From NCBI GenBank assembly GCA_910586255.1, contig CAJUHR010000024.1, forward strand, positions 1-64,000: a stretch of DNA of 64,000 bases, in the 5' to 3' direction. Origin of the DNA: an uncultured Lachnospiraceae bacterium (lineage in GTDB: Bacteria; Bacillota; Clostridia; Lachnospirales; Lachnospiraceae). A program made the position numbers and the translations under genes. Shown here piece by piece: positions 53,801 through 62,251 of this stretch; positions within the stretch are counted from its first letter, which is position 1, and each line of letters opens with the position of its first letter. The notes under the pieces are model-generated. The model was not told the DNA's origin, did not search any database, and saw only the letters and a program-made list of their open reading frames with translations.

Positions 53801-55373
53801 GTCCTACAATTCTTTCTGCAAAATTGACCTGCCAAAGATCGGAACAGAGAACCGGTGTAAGCTATGCCTGGGAATCAGTAGAATTCAGGAGTTGAAAAAC
53901 GGACTGATATCTCCTCAAATGCAAAAGCGGTGCGATGAAATCCTGTTTACCTGGGGGAATGCAAAGGCGTCTGACAATCTGTACGGGCGAGGCGTTCAGC
54001 CCCGTGGCTGTGTGGTTTCACCGGAAATTCAAAAGCGAATTGAGGAGATTTGCGGGCAGTATCAGATCAACCGGATTGAAATCAGCACAGATGTGGGATT
54101 AGTTTTGTTTTCCGTGGAGAACGCGGCGATTACCATGTCGGTTGATTTTCTTATGGATTGTTTAGAGGACAGGGAGGTAGGAGATGAGACGAAAATTCTG
54201 ATGATCTCCGCCCATTTGCTGATGTTTGGCAGTGAGGAGATCGTCCCGTCTGATAAGAGTTATCTGGCTCAGCTGCTTTATAAGCTGCTGCAAAGACAGA
54301 CCGGGTCCAATGAGTATACAGCATTGGCTTGTACCATGATCCTGGCCCAGAAGAAGCGGATCTTAGAGATGCTTCATGAGCATTACAAAAAGTACTGGAA
54401 GTGGACGCGCTTTCAGAACACGGATTTTATCATTGCAAGTGTGGGAATGTTGGGCTTTGTGGAGAGAAACCATCAGGACGGGGTGCTGAGCTATTGGGTA
54501 AAAAAATCAAAGGAGGAGTATCTGGATTATTTATACGGGATTTTTCTTCTGACTGATGGAAATGACATAACACGGCATAAGACAATATTGGCAAAGCTTA
54601 AGGACAGCAGCATCTGTATTTCAAACATGGATTATATATCCGCAGACAATGATGCCGGCTTTCTTAAAACGGCTTATCAGAAAATGCCTCATTCCTATTT
54701 TGCGGATCCGGAGGATTATCAGAAAAAGAGAGACAATATTGTCAGCAAGATTGAAAAGGTCAAAGGTTTGCTGGAAAAGGCAGTGAACGGAGGGCTGGAA
54801 TGGACGGAAAAATCAGATCTTTCCAAGCAGACTGTAGAAATGTTTCGTTGCACCAGCGATTTTAACCGGGAGCTTTTTATGAAATCTACAGAAGAGGATC
54901 TGAACACTCTGAGAAAGAAGCTGCAGAGAGTTGCAGAGCAGGCAAGTACCTACAACCAGAACAGAAATATAAGCTGTTACGTACAGGTGATTCAGGCAGA
55001 TGGAATCAGCGGCACCAAGTATTTTTGCTATTTGGAAGATCTTCAGCGGGAAATCCTGTATTTAATGTCTGATTTCAGGCATGGAGACAAGCAGAATCCC
55101 ATGATCGGAGAGGACGGAGAAAAGTATGACGGGATGGTCGGGGTAAAACTGGAAGAATCCTGTATGCGGTACTGTTTTAGTAACCATGTGCCGGAGGGAT
55201 TTTCTCTGGAGGTGGTTGAAAAGAAAAAGGAGCTGAAATATAATCGTCCAACGATTTTAAATCTCCGCATGATATTTGGAAGAGAGAACCGGGAGCCTTT
55301 GTTTGAATATGGCTTAGATGAAGGAGAACGGCTGTTTACTGCAAAGCTGAGGATTCCTTATTTAAACCCGTGA
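50838..55373 (+). CDS. Giant GHKL-ATPase protein with PRTase-like segment, unknown function
   Basis: A 1511-residue soluble protein. Residues 1-110 look like a STAS-type alpha/beta module (VTVRFLNTLWIDNLAMIQLF). A GHKL ATPase follows, with E192-TIGNAFDHG (N box), D282-AGMG (G1) and V322-GGLGM (G2), all intact. The middle contains TLILVDIPEREARKYELIF and, near 945-1012, VTIFIASVTSTKMQR and IKCLSLVDRQR, resembling a phosphoribosyltransferase loop. C994, C1007 and C1010 (NRCKLC) may bind zinc. The last 500 residues are helical and unrecognised. No His-kinase dimerisation helix is evident, so phosphotransfer is unproven. It lies between a radical SAM gene and a receiver-phosphoesterase gene in one operon. 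Confidence 0.75.
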   Translation: MKVYVSPMMDGEVEIRIPEELQSADFADEYLQIQRLCDEEYDNEIYDKVTVRFLNTLWIDNLAMIQLFLILYKLKQTGKKICFDLEFDTNVTEQMRFVKYMDDYGFLKMMEVLEEDGSKQAYALTDSGYKELEAGNFQSSECFMPFTIIHRREDVAEYIENAVTAFQDRFANQFSEYEKDDFIFQMSVFLQETIGNAFDHGFDDPQDGFCGVMIRHIHRSNIADKRKRSYSGLQNNKKASRPFQSASFTFKNRLQLMGEYNPYRNKIGIRILENYMQIFVSDAGMGLLKSMEISDAKMERNLINEVFQKGRRSTKNVRNTLVGGLGMLYQLLQNQENFISIKGEYNWIQIACSKKQDNNGTLNYVHKSGITSPEVLKGFTIVGYIDCDYKQKRKFFVPVEKDYADRIYRERYILEDMEGIENTDVIDFRKDIPDLSKISFHSDTVLCFAGLNIDKAIWSSKLANGLKKPDEKRKTLILVDIPEREARKYELIFEGFKLNVEKAILLTQSLEVAVFTPGKSGQETMLFFNKGETENYKRSEEGSITQSLYELLKAVRKYESQKFWQTVSESQTLKQMKLFINENVLWNVSGDKGMDGYLDFSQACFDENIRNLLIYQLFRLPGSNDKQKYFESMDRFTEDLCENVNDKLKIPARVKEYLCMQLGSVFVTGTSSKTSKIDVKSDGENEYYYFLHPVNPADAKSKIHALLSWPSEKLANQLFQESCSETKYERLAKTPFLAPQGTAYFAGQHYMDIKESIELKPDALYSLLQKDSLWTKRLIKIAHIDMVNYHDYLYLNVVSVFNKHYMESRSNAMYVEENSFDYLLKRMYFALGRSRGESYEKAIESDIQPEYRRIVKGKISSDGIPQTPGLFVYLTDYETMEIVSKLKGFFSDQMQKHIIPIAPVSKKRGSSALLVSPVLMENIREKLQLIEKENPGKETRVTIFIASVTSTKMQRELKHILYRLGAKQIKCLSLVDRQRFPLGSRERESYNSFCKIDLPKIGTENRCKLCLGISRIQELKNGLISPQMQKRCDEILFTWGNAKASDNLYGRGVQPRGCVVSPEIQKRIEEICGQYQINRIEISTDVGLVLFSVENAAITMSVDFLMDCLEDREVGDETKILMISAHLLMFGSEEIVPSDKSYLAQLLYKLLQRQTGSNEYTALACTMILAQKKRILEMLHEHYKKYWKWTRFQNTDFIIASVGMLGFVERNHQDGVLSYWVKKSKEEYLDYLYGIFLLTDGNDITRHKTILAKLKDSSICISNMDYISADNDAGFLKTAYQKMPHSYFADPEDYQKKRDNIVSKIEKVKGLLEKAVNGGLEWTEKSDLSKQTVEMFRCTSDFNRELFMKSTEEDLNTLRKKLQRVAEQASTYNQNRNISCYVQVIQADGISGTKYFCYLEDLQREILYLMSDFRHGDKQNPMIGEDGEKYDGMVGVKLEESCMRYCFSNHVPEGFSLEVVEKKKELKYNRPTILNLRMIFGRENREPLFEYGLDEGERLFTAKLRIPYLNP

Positions 55374-55399
55374 GCATGAATGTGTAAAGAGGTGAAGCA

Positions 55400-57031
55400 A
55401 TGTATAGATATAAGATTATGATTATTGATGACCAGATTGAGAAGCGGATCGATAATTTGTCGGATTTTTTTACCAATGTTCCTTTGGATATAAACAAACG
55501 GCTGTCCGAGGAACAGCGGGAGGCATATAAGAGGCAGATCGGATTGGAGTATGAGGTTATCTACCCATTGGGACATGAGATACTGGACGAGTATGTAAAG
55601 GCCAATACGGCAGATGCGTATTTTCTGGATGTTTACTTAGAAAATGAGGAGGATCCGGAAAATAATGTGGGATGGAATTTGGGGAAGGCATTAAGCGCCA
55701 TCTATACGCATAATCCCAAGGCCCCCATATTTATGTACAGTACAGACTGGAGAGACCGGGATGTTTTGAAAAAGGTGACAGACGAGTTCCGTCAGTGCTT
55801 TCCGGGAAAAACCGCCTCCTATTTTTATGATCTCAACAATATTGTGGCTATAGTGGAGGGCTTTCGGGAGGCCGCCCGCGCCAGTCAGATTGAAAAAATT
55901 TCCAGGGAGCGGAAATTCATCAAAAACATGATTGTGAAAGCTTATGGAAAGACGGAGAAAGAGCCTTTTTCCAGGGATAAGGATGTGGCGATTCTTCACA
56001 TTTCAGATATCCAGTACGGGGATCGCAACACCACAGAGTACAACATGAATCTATGGGCGGAAGTGGCAAGGGTGTGCAAAGAGCTGACCAGGGAGAAAAG
56101 GATCTCCGGAATCGATCTGCTGGCCATAACCGGCGACATCTCTATGCATGGAAAAAGTGAAGAGATGAAGATGGCAGTGGATGATTTGGAAGAAGATTTG
56201 TTTAAGAAGCTTTGGGCGGATGAATTTGAATCAAAGAAATATCAGGAACGGATTTTGCTTGTTCCCGGCAACCATGACTATGATTTGAATTTTTGTACAG
56301 CGGACTATTTAGTATCGGAGAACGGCCCGAACAAAGGGGATCGAACCATTGATTTTGAAAAGGCGGGAAATTCTCTTCTGGACGGGAATCGAAAGAAAAT
56401 CAACAATTATCACACCATGGGACTGACCGCATATAAAGACTTTGCTTATCGTATCACGGGGAACCCGGTATATTATCAGAAAAAGTATTTAAACTATGTG
56501 GAAAATCGCTACACCAGCTGGAATATGAGATTTATTTGCCTGAATACCTGCGGAGGGATTTGTGCGGAGAAAACCAACGGAATCAGCATTGACCAGGAGG
56601 AAGTGAGGGAAATTATAAATGGCAATTATGACGACAAGTGCTACACGATTGTGCTGTCCCATCATTCCCCGCTGTTTGAAAATGAATTGAAGGATGAAGA
56701 AAAAGAACGGTTTCATGTAAGCTGCACAAGTATCATCAATTCATGCCGGGTCAATGTTTGGCTGGGGGGACACCGCCATATTCAGAAGGATGAAGCAAAG
56801 CTGACTACTGCAAAGAAGGTGGAGGTCTATGATGCATCCACTGTCAGTTTGAAGGAGCACTGGGCAAGTGATCCGGATTATAAGGTACAGACTGTGGACG
56901 GAAAAACAGTAAAATCCCGCAGAGGATTTCAGATCATAATATTGAAAAATGACCAGATGGGCTCCTATGAACCGAGTCTGATCAAATATGTATTTGATGA
57001 GGATGGGGTTGCGAAGAAGGTGAGGGGGTAG
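55400..57031 (+). CDS. Receiver domain fused to a calcineurin-like metallophosphoesterase
   Basis: A 543-residue fusion. Residues 1-155 form a response-regulator receiver: IMIIDDQ gives the acidic pair (D10, D11), DAYFLDVYL the phosphoacceptor D77, MYST the Ser/Thr and FPGKTA the conserved Lys. The 20-30 extra residues before D77 make it larger than usual. From residue 195 a metallophosphoesterase follows: HISDIQYGD (D203-x-Q205 instead of the usual D-x-H), TGDIS, PGNHDYD, LSHHSPL and GGHRH. It may hydrolyse a phosphodiester, perhaps a nucleotide signal or nucleic acid, under phosphorylation control. GAGGTG lies before the ATG, 26 bases after the ATPase gene. Confidence 0.82.
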   Translation: MYRYKIMIIDDQIEKRIDNLSDFFTNVPLDINKRLSEEQREAYKRQIGLEYEVIYPLGHEILDEYVKANTADAYFLDVYLENEEDPENNVGWNLGKALSAIYTHNPKAPIFMYSTDWRDRDVLKKVTDEFRQCFPGKTASYFYDLNNIVAIVEGFREAARASQIEKISRERKFIKNMIVKAYGKTEKEPFSRDKDVAILHISDIQYGDRNTTEYNMNLWAEVARVCKELTREKRISGIDLLAITGDISMHGKSEEMKMAVDDLEEDLFKKLWADEFESKKYQERILLVPGNHDYDLNFCTADYLVSENGPNKGDRTIDFEKAGNSLLDGNRKKINNYHTMGLTAYKDFAYRITGNPVYYQKKYLNYVENRYTSWNMRFICLNTCGGICAEKTNGISIDQEEVREIINGNYDDKCYTIVLSHHSPLFENELKDEEKERFHVSCTSIINSCRVNVWLGGHRHIQKDEAKLTTAKKVEVYDASTVSLKEHWASDPDYKVQTVDGKTVKSRRGFQIIILKNDQMGSYEPSLIKYVFDEDGVAKKVRG

Positions 57032-57219
57032 GAGAAAGGCTTAAAAGGGCTGTAAGCAATTTGTAAGAAATATTTTCCATAAATTTCTTTGAGCCACTCG
57101 TATGGTATTTATAATCATGAAACAGCAGCCAGGCATCTATAGGCTGACTGTAAAAAATGTGGCTAACCGAAATGAAGTGCTAAACACGATATTTGAACAT
57201 GAAGAGGGAGGAAAGAAAT

Positions 57220-59259
57220 ATGAGGAATCACAAAAAACAGCTTATGGCCTGTCTGATGATAGCGGTAATATCATCATCGGCAGTTACCGGCTGCCAGGGT
57301 CCCCAGAGACCAAAGATAGCCCCAGGACAGAATCAGGAAGCAGAAGAAAGCTCCAAAGAGGAGACTCGGATGCCGGAAAGTGAGGAGAAGGAATCCATGG
57401 AGAATGAGAAGTACAGCAAGGGGGAAACCTGGGAAGCCAGGGAGCCGGAGGCGGTACAACTTTCCCCGGAGGATTATGAGGGCTGGAATCAGCTTCTGGC
57501 TGAGAATGAGATCTCGGAGACATTTGCAAAGGGACTTGATCGTTTTGCATATGAGAGCGGGAGTGCGGTTCTTAAGGAGGCCGCGGGAAACGGGAATTAC
57601 AGTCCCTTAAGCCTTTACTATACCCTGGCGATGGCAGGCTGCGGCGCTAGGGGGGAGACGGCCGGGCAGATTTTAGAAAGACTGGGAGTGACAGACCAAA
57701 AGGAGCTGGAAGACCAGTGCCGCAGGCTTTATCAGTCCTTTGCATACTATAGCCAAATGGAACAGGAGAGGATGAAGCATTATGGTATGGAGGATTACCG
57801 GAGTACCATTGAATTGGGCAATTCCCTATGGATTTCGGATCAGTTGAATGTTTATTCGGAGTACCAAAAGCTGGCGGGGGAGAATTTTTTTGCATCCTCC
57901 TACGGGGTGGACTTTGGGGATCCGGATACGGGGAAAAAGATGGGCGAGTGGATTTCTCAAAAGACCAGGGGAGTGCTTGCGCCGCAGCTTGAGCCAGATC
58001 CGGCAACCCTTTTGGCGATTATCAATACCCTATATTTTTACGGAGGATGGGCTGAGCCATTTTCGGAGGAAATGACCCAGGAGGATGTGTTTTACTTAGA
58101 GGGCGGAGGGCAGGCTGTGATTCCTTATCTGAACCGGACGCAGATGGAAGGAGCCTTCAAAAGGGGAGAGGGATATACCTTGTCTTATCTGGGAACCAAC
58201 AATAATTGCCGGATGGTGTTTCTCTTGCCGGATGAGGACAGAGCCGTGGGGGAATTTTTGGAAAGCCCGGAGAGACTTCGGGATGCCATGGAGGTAAAGG
58301 AGGAGGACTGGGTCAGCGGAAAGGTGATCTGGAAAGTGCCGAAATTCGATTTCGGCAGCAGCTATCAGCTTAATGATACCTTAAAGGCTATGGGAATGGA
58401 AAGGATGTTTGAGGGGCAGGCAGAGTTCGGTGGAATTTCCCCGGAGCCGCTGATGGTGTCGGATGTGATTCAGGAAACTCATATTGGCGTGGACGAGAAT
58501 GGAGTGGAGGGGGCTGCCTACACGATGATGGCTATGGCCAGAGGAGCCATGATCCAGAATGAGGAGATAGCTGAGATGATTCTTGACCGCCCCTTTTTGT
58601 TCGGAATCCGGGATGATACCCATGATACCTGGCTGTTTCTGGGAGTGTGCAGGAATCCGGAAGGGGAGACTGGGGACGGGGAAGATAAGATTGCAGGAAA
58701 GGAGGCTTCCGGCGGGGAGGAAAAGGTCTCCGGGAGACTGGATTTCGGCGGGGAGGAAAAACTCCTCAGAAATATGGCATTTGCCAGTGAGAAAGCCCCG
58801 GCCGAGAATGACCTGCTTCTGACCTCGGCTCCGGAAATCGGGCTGGAGGATACACTGTCCAGCAATCTGCAGCCATTTATGGTGCGGTCCGGAAATTGTT
58901 CCTGGAATTGGCTGGAGGATGGAGAAATGGTAAGCCTGGTGGCATGCGGCAGTCACCCTTTGAGTATTGATCCGGAAAAAACGGAAATTTTGAGGATTCC
59001 GGATTATAAAGGGCTGGAAGAAGTGAATTATATTTTAAGCTGTACAAGGATGCCGGAGAGGATAACTCTCCGGGAGTGGGATATATCTCAGTTGGGAAAG
59101 GAAGAGACAGCAGAGCCATTGGTGAAGGTGTATTCAGGGCAATGGATGCTGCCTCTTAAGCCGGACAAGGTCTACGAGCTGGTGGCAGAGTGGCCGGAGG
59201 AAAATCTGGAGGAACAGGGGTTCTTCGGGGAGGCCAGTTATGTGGTGGTGACGGATTGA
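57220..59259 (+). CDS. Serpin-family protease inhibitor lipoprotein with C-terminal extension
   Basis: A 679-residue lipoprotein. The signal ends in the lipobox AVTGC (Cys about residue 25), then comes a Glu/Ser-rich linker. The serpin domain runs from about 85 to 465 (NYSPLSLYYTLAMAGCGARG; NTLYFYGGWAEPF; MVFLLPDE). The reactive-loop hinge is HIGVDENGVEGAAYTMMAMA followed by RGAMIQ, and RPFLFGI is the usual late strand. It would trap serine or cysteine proteases outside the cell, possibly host proteases or its own subtilisin. About 190 residues after the serpin fold, including a degenerate Gly-Glu-Glu-Lys repeat, are not recognised. Start 57220 has GGGAGG upstream. Confidence 0.88.
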   Translation: MRNHKKQLMACLMIAVISSSAVTGCQGPQRPKIAPGQNQEAEESSKEETRMPESEEKESMENEKYSKGETWEAREPEAVQLSPEDYEGWNQLLAENEISETFAKGLDRFAYESGSAVLKEAAGNGNYSPLSLYYTLAMAGCGARGETAGQILERLGVTDQKELEDQCRRLYQSFAYYSQMEQERMKHYGMEDYRSTIELGNSLWISDQLNVYSEYQKLAGENFFASSYGVDFGDPDTGKKMGEWISQKTRGVLAPQLEPDPATLLAIINTLYFYGGWAEPFSEEMTQEDVFYLEGGGQAVIPYLNRTQMEGAFKRGEGYTLSYLGTNNNCRMVFLLPDEDRAVGEFLESPERLRDAMEVKEEDWVSGKVIWKVPKFDFGSSYQLNDTLKAMGMERMFEGQAEFGGISPEPLMVSDVIQETHIGVDENGVEGAAYTMMAMARGAMIQNEEIAEMILDRPFLFGIRDDTHDTWLFLGVCRNPEGETGDGEDKIAGKEASGGEEKVSGRLDFGGEEKLLRNMAFASEKAPAENDLLLTSAPEIGLEDTLSSNLQPFMVRSGNCSWNWLEDGEMVSLVACGSHPLSIDPEKTEILRIPDYKGLEEVNYILSCTRMPERITLREWDISQLGKEETAEPLVKVYSGQWMLPLKPDKVYELVAEWPEENLEEQGFFGEASYVVVTD

Positions 59260-59383
59260 GTGGTTCGTTTCTTTCGCTGAATCCGTAAGTATGATGTTTC
59301 ATGTCGGCGCACAGTGTGGAATCACTTATGTATTCCGGTGTCCGGTTCGTTCCCCATGCCATGTAATTGGTGCTTTGTTCCCG

Positions 59384-61723
59384 CTATTCCTGCAAATAAT
59401 TTGTTTCAATATCTTCCGCTATATAATTGTATGCATCAAAAAGCTTTAATAATTTTTTCCTGTCCAGCTTGTAGGAAAATTTTGCGCTTCCGGAACCGAT
59501 TATAAAAGTATTTGTGTGTGTTTTGAGAATATTTTTGTCATAAAAATATTGGCAGACATTTTCTTCTCCGTAAAAGGCAAATGGTGACAGATTGCCGATT
59601 TCATAGCCCAAGTCATTGATTTCTCTGGCAGTCAGCAGACGCAATTCCTGCTCGATGAAGCTGCCACATCCTGTAATGACAGGCTTGGAGTCTGCTATGT
59701 TTTCTGTCAGAATATGTTTGCTGTCAATAACAATACAATAAATCTGATTGAGGGTGCCGCCGGCAGTCTTTGGTTTTAATAAAACCGGCTTCAGAATTGC
59801 CAGGTCAGAAAGGCCTTGCTCTTTCATTAGCCAATAGTGCCAAGCCCGTGTAATGGCATCGCTGTGATGAACAATTTCTGCCCTTATGATTTGTGGTTCC
59901 TTGAAATGATTAAGCTTTTTTTGGGCGATGACAGAGATAAAGTATCCTACTTCACTTCTGTGTATGGGATGCATGCTGTATATCCGTTCCATGTCAGCCA
60001 AGGCTTCCTGAAACTTTCTTGGAATATTATTTTCCACAACAGGGCAAATACTTGGGTGCATATATATTTTTTTGTCAGCGTTAAAATTGCGGGCATTTTT
60101 ATGGTTGGATAAAGTTGCTTCGGGTTCAACGGTAAAGTATTTTTCCACTTCTTTCTCAATTTCTTTTCGATCATATGTTTTGCAATATAGTCTGAAAAAG
60201 GATTGAAGTGTATCGATATATTCTGCAATATTTCCGGACACACCGGTCACAAATTTAAGGTTTTGGCTTACGAGATGTTTGTATGAAATTAATTTTGTAC
60301 CTGCAGCGCTGTAAACAGACAGGAAAATTTTGCCGTCCTTTTTTAGCCATGTATTCATATATAGCAAATATTTTTGCGGGTTTTTGAAGAAGCTTAAGGT
60401 TCCCATGCCGGCTATAATCATATCAATACTTCCACATAGCTCCTGCTCCGTGGTAAAAAAGTCTAAAGTATCGGCATTGATACAATAAGCACTAAAGGCG
60501 GCCCGAGGGATCTTTTCCAGGTTAAGCAAATTGACTACCTGGTTTGAACTGTCTCCAACGAGAATCTGTATTGTTTTATTGTGTGCTTTTAATATATTAT
60601 TGGAAATATTTAATGCGCGTTGCAAAAGATTAAAGTTTTTGTGGTTCAGGGCAAGAATTCGGATGATTTCCTGATCTTTGGGGGCATCGGAAATTAATTT
60701 GACTATTTGCTCTTTTAAAAGGAAAGCTTCAAATTCCAGCTCCTGCTGATAAGCACCAATTCCTTCATTATATATATCCTTTTTAATATCCCTATAAGAT
60801 GTACATTTAGATGCAATTGCATTTTTGAGAAATAAATCAAAATCACACTGCAATAAATATAACATGTAATCCGTGATTTTATTTACTAATACCATTTCAT
60901 TTAAAGATAAGCTATTGGATCTGTAGTTGATGGTTACGCTTTGCTTTTCTAATTTTCGATTAGATATTTTTTTGATATATATGGGAGGATCGGACGTCAT
61001 CAAGGTCTGGCATGTTTTTTGGGGATAATAATTATCCGTGAATATTACATAGGCATTGGCACGATCTGTTTCATCGAATGAACTGTCAAATTGATTCGCC
61101 AGGGTTTTTATTGTATCTTTGTTCCCCTTTTTATCCATTATTTTATTTCGGAGTGACAAATTTTTGTCAGTTAAATAGATCATGACCTTATAAATTTCTT
61201 TGGGAAAGCTAAAGCATAAAAGTATATGATCGTTTGATTTATTTGATTTGGGCTTTTTAATTTCATAAAATGTATTTTTGTGAATGTCATGAGTGATCTT
61301 TTTTTGCAGGGATTTGTAGCATTGAGGAACAAGGTATTCATCTAATTTGAATTCTGTTTCATTTTTAAAATCATTATAATAGGATCCATCCAAAAAATAT
61401 TCAATAATCTCCCCTATACTGGAAGCGTTTTCCAAGAACTGTTTATTTGTATCACTTAGATAGTTATTGTGATTGTCTAATATATATTTTGTAAATATTT
61501 GCATTATATGCTGTTTATCTTGCGATATATTAGAAATAGATAATTGAATCTTTTGTATTGAATCTGTTCGGATACACTTATTCTTCATCCAATTTCTGAT
61601 GGTATCATCGGAGACGTCAATCTTTTCTGAGTAATCTTTTACGTGAAATCTTTTATTTTCGTAATAATCAAAAAATCCAAGAATTATTCGGATTGCCGAT
61701 TTTGGTTCGTTATTATTTTCCAT
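59384..61723 (-). CDS. HTH-methyltransferase-YbaK fusion protein
   Basis: A 779-residue protein with a three-part layout not familiar to me. The first 65 residues hold a helix-turn-helix (VKDYSEKIDVSDDTIRNWMK). The middle (about 395-520) resembles a class I SAM methyltransferase (ILVGDSSNQVVNLLN, SIDMIIAGMGTL, LKKDGKIFLSVYS). The last 150 residues are YbaK/ProX-like, with LKPKTAGGTLNQIYCIVIDS, LGYEIGNLSPFAFYGEENVC and a GSG near the end, as in aminoacyl-tRNA deacylases. ATG 61723 is preferred because AAGGA lies seven bases upstream; 61753 has none. It is transcribed away from a three-gene operon, suggesting a regulator or a shared pathway. Confidence 0.7.
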   Translation of the reverse strand: MENNNEPKSAIRIILGFFDYYENKRFHVKDYSEKIDVSDDTIRNWMKNKCIRTDSIQKIQLSISNISQDKQHIMQIFTKYILDNHNNYLSDTNKQFLENASSIGEIIEYFLDGSYYNDFKNETEFKLDEYLVPQCYKSLQKKITHDIHKNTFYEIKKPKSNKSNDHILLCFSFPKEIYKVMIYLTDKNLSLRNKIMDKKGNKDTIKTLANQFDSSFDETDRANAYVIFTDNYYPQKTCQTLMTSDPPIYIKKISNRKLEKQSVTINYRSNSLSLNEMVLVNKITDYMLYLLQCDFDLFLKNAIASKCTSYRDIKKDIYNEGIGAYQQELEFEAFLLKEQIVKLISDAPKDQEIIRILALNHKNFNLLQRALNISNNILKAHNKTIQILVGDSSNQVVNLLNLEKIPRAAFSAYCINADTLDFFTTEQELCGSIDMIIAGMGTLSFFKNPQKYLLYMNTWLKKDGKIFLSVYSAAGTKLISYKHLVSQNLKFVTGVSGNIAEYIDTLQSFFRLYCKTYDRKEIEKEVEKYFTVEPEATLSNHKNARNFNADKKIYMHPSICPVVENNIPRKFQEALADMERIYSMHPIHRSEVGYFISVIAQKKLNHFKEPQIIRAEIVHHSDAITRAWHYWLMKEQGLSDLAILKPVLLKPKTAGGTLNQIYCIVIDSKHILTENIADSKPVITGCGSFIEQELRLLTAREINDLGYEIGNLSPFAFYGEENVCQYFYDKNILKTHTNTFIIGSGSAKFSYKLDRKKLLKLFDAYNYIAEDIETNYLQE

Positions 61724-61756
61724 AATTTTATCCTTCCCTAAAAGATCATTCATTAT

Positions 61757-61785
61757 ATTATAGACATTTTATCATATGTCACCAA
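61757..61785 (-). promoter_or_regulatory. Promoter with dyad for the HTH-methyltransferase-YbaK gene
   Basis: On the minus strand, TTGGTG (61780-61785) and TATAAT (61757-61762) are 17 bases apart. A GACAT-N8-ATGTC dyad spans the -35/spacer and could be an operator for the protein's own HTH domain. Confidence 0.6.
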
Positions 61786-62014
61786 TTTTCGTCAGAAAAT
61801 TGATGGCCTGCTTGTGCATCAGCGCAATTCATTATATCAATAATTTGTATAATTGTACAGGCGAAGAAAGGACATTATTTGAGGAAAACCGATTATTTAT
61901 TTTAGGCAAAATACAGAAGAAGGACATCCGATTATTGTGAAGAGATATTTATACGGTTCTTCTCTATGGCTTCGTGTGAGGGTATGATATTATAAGAACA
62001 TAACAGATAATCTA
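61786..62014. other. Divergent intergenic region
   Basis: AT-rich DNA between the two divergent units. TTATAA and TATGATATTATAAG near 61984-61996 may be a -10 region for the plus-strand operon, but no clear -35 box is seen. Confidence 0.35.
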
Positions 62015-62231
62015 CTAGTACTGCATTGCGGAAATAACGGTGAATATCAGTGCCCGATATTTGTGTCAGGGCAAGGCGGTGGAGGGAGGCGATGCGGTGA
62101 CATTGTTGACTGACGGTGCTGTGTGCCAGTGGCACACGTTTAGCACGGACCGAAGCGGAGTGCAGACCAACGCGGCACTGGCGCAAAGAGTGGGTGCTGA
62201 ATTCATCGAAATTTCCGCAATGCAGTACTAG
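62015..62231. repeat. 217-bp GC-rich element with perfect 21-bp terminal inverted repeats
   Basis: The ends CTAGTACTGCATTGCGGAAA (plus T, 62015-62035) and the exact reverse complement (62211-62231) are 175 bases apart. Inside is a strong nested stem, GTGCT-GTGTGCC-agt-GGCACAC-AGCAC (around 62118-62148), and several smaller ones. It is far more GC-rich than its surroundings and carries no credible gene, despite a 63-codon open frame. It may be a miniature inverted-repeat transposable element or a structured RNA. It ends just before the ribosome binding site of the next gene. Confidence 0.75.
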
Positions 62232-62251
62232 CAAAAAAGGAGGAGTATATT

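Noticed and set aside
57102..57383. A 93-codon frame overlapping the start of the serpin gene
   Set aside because: It lies in another frame of the signal peptide and linker region and lacks a ribosome binding site.
62040..62231. A 63-codon open frame inside the inverted-repeat element
   Set aside because: It ends within the right terminal repeat and follows the strong internal stems; a coding role is not supported.
62015..62231. Identification of the inverted-repeat element as a known RNA class such as HEARO/omega RNA or a retron
   Set aside because: There is no nuclease or reverse transcriptase gene beside it, and I could not recall a matching consensus, so only the structure is reported.
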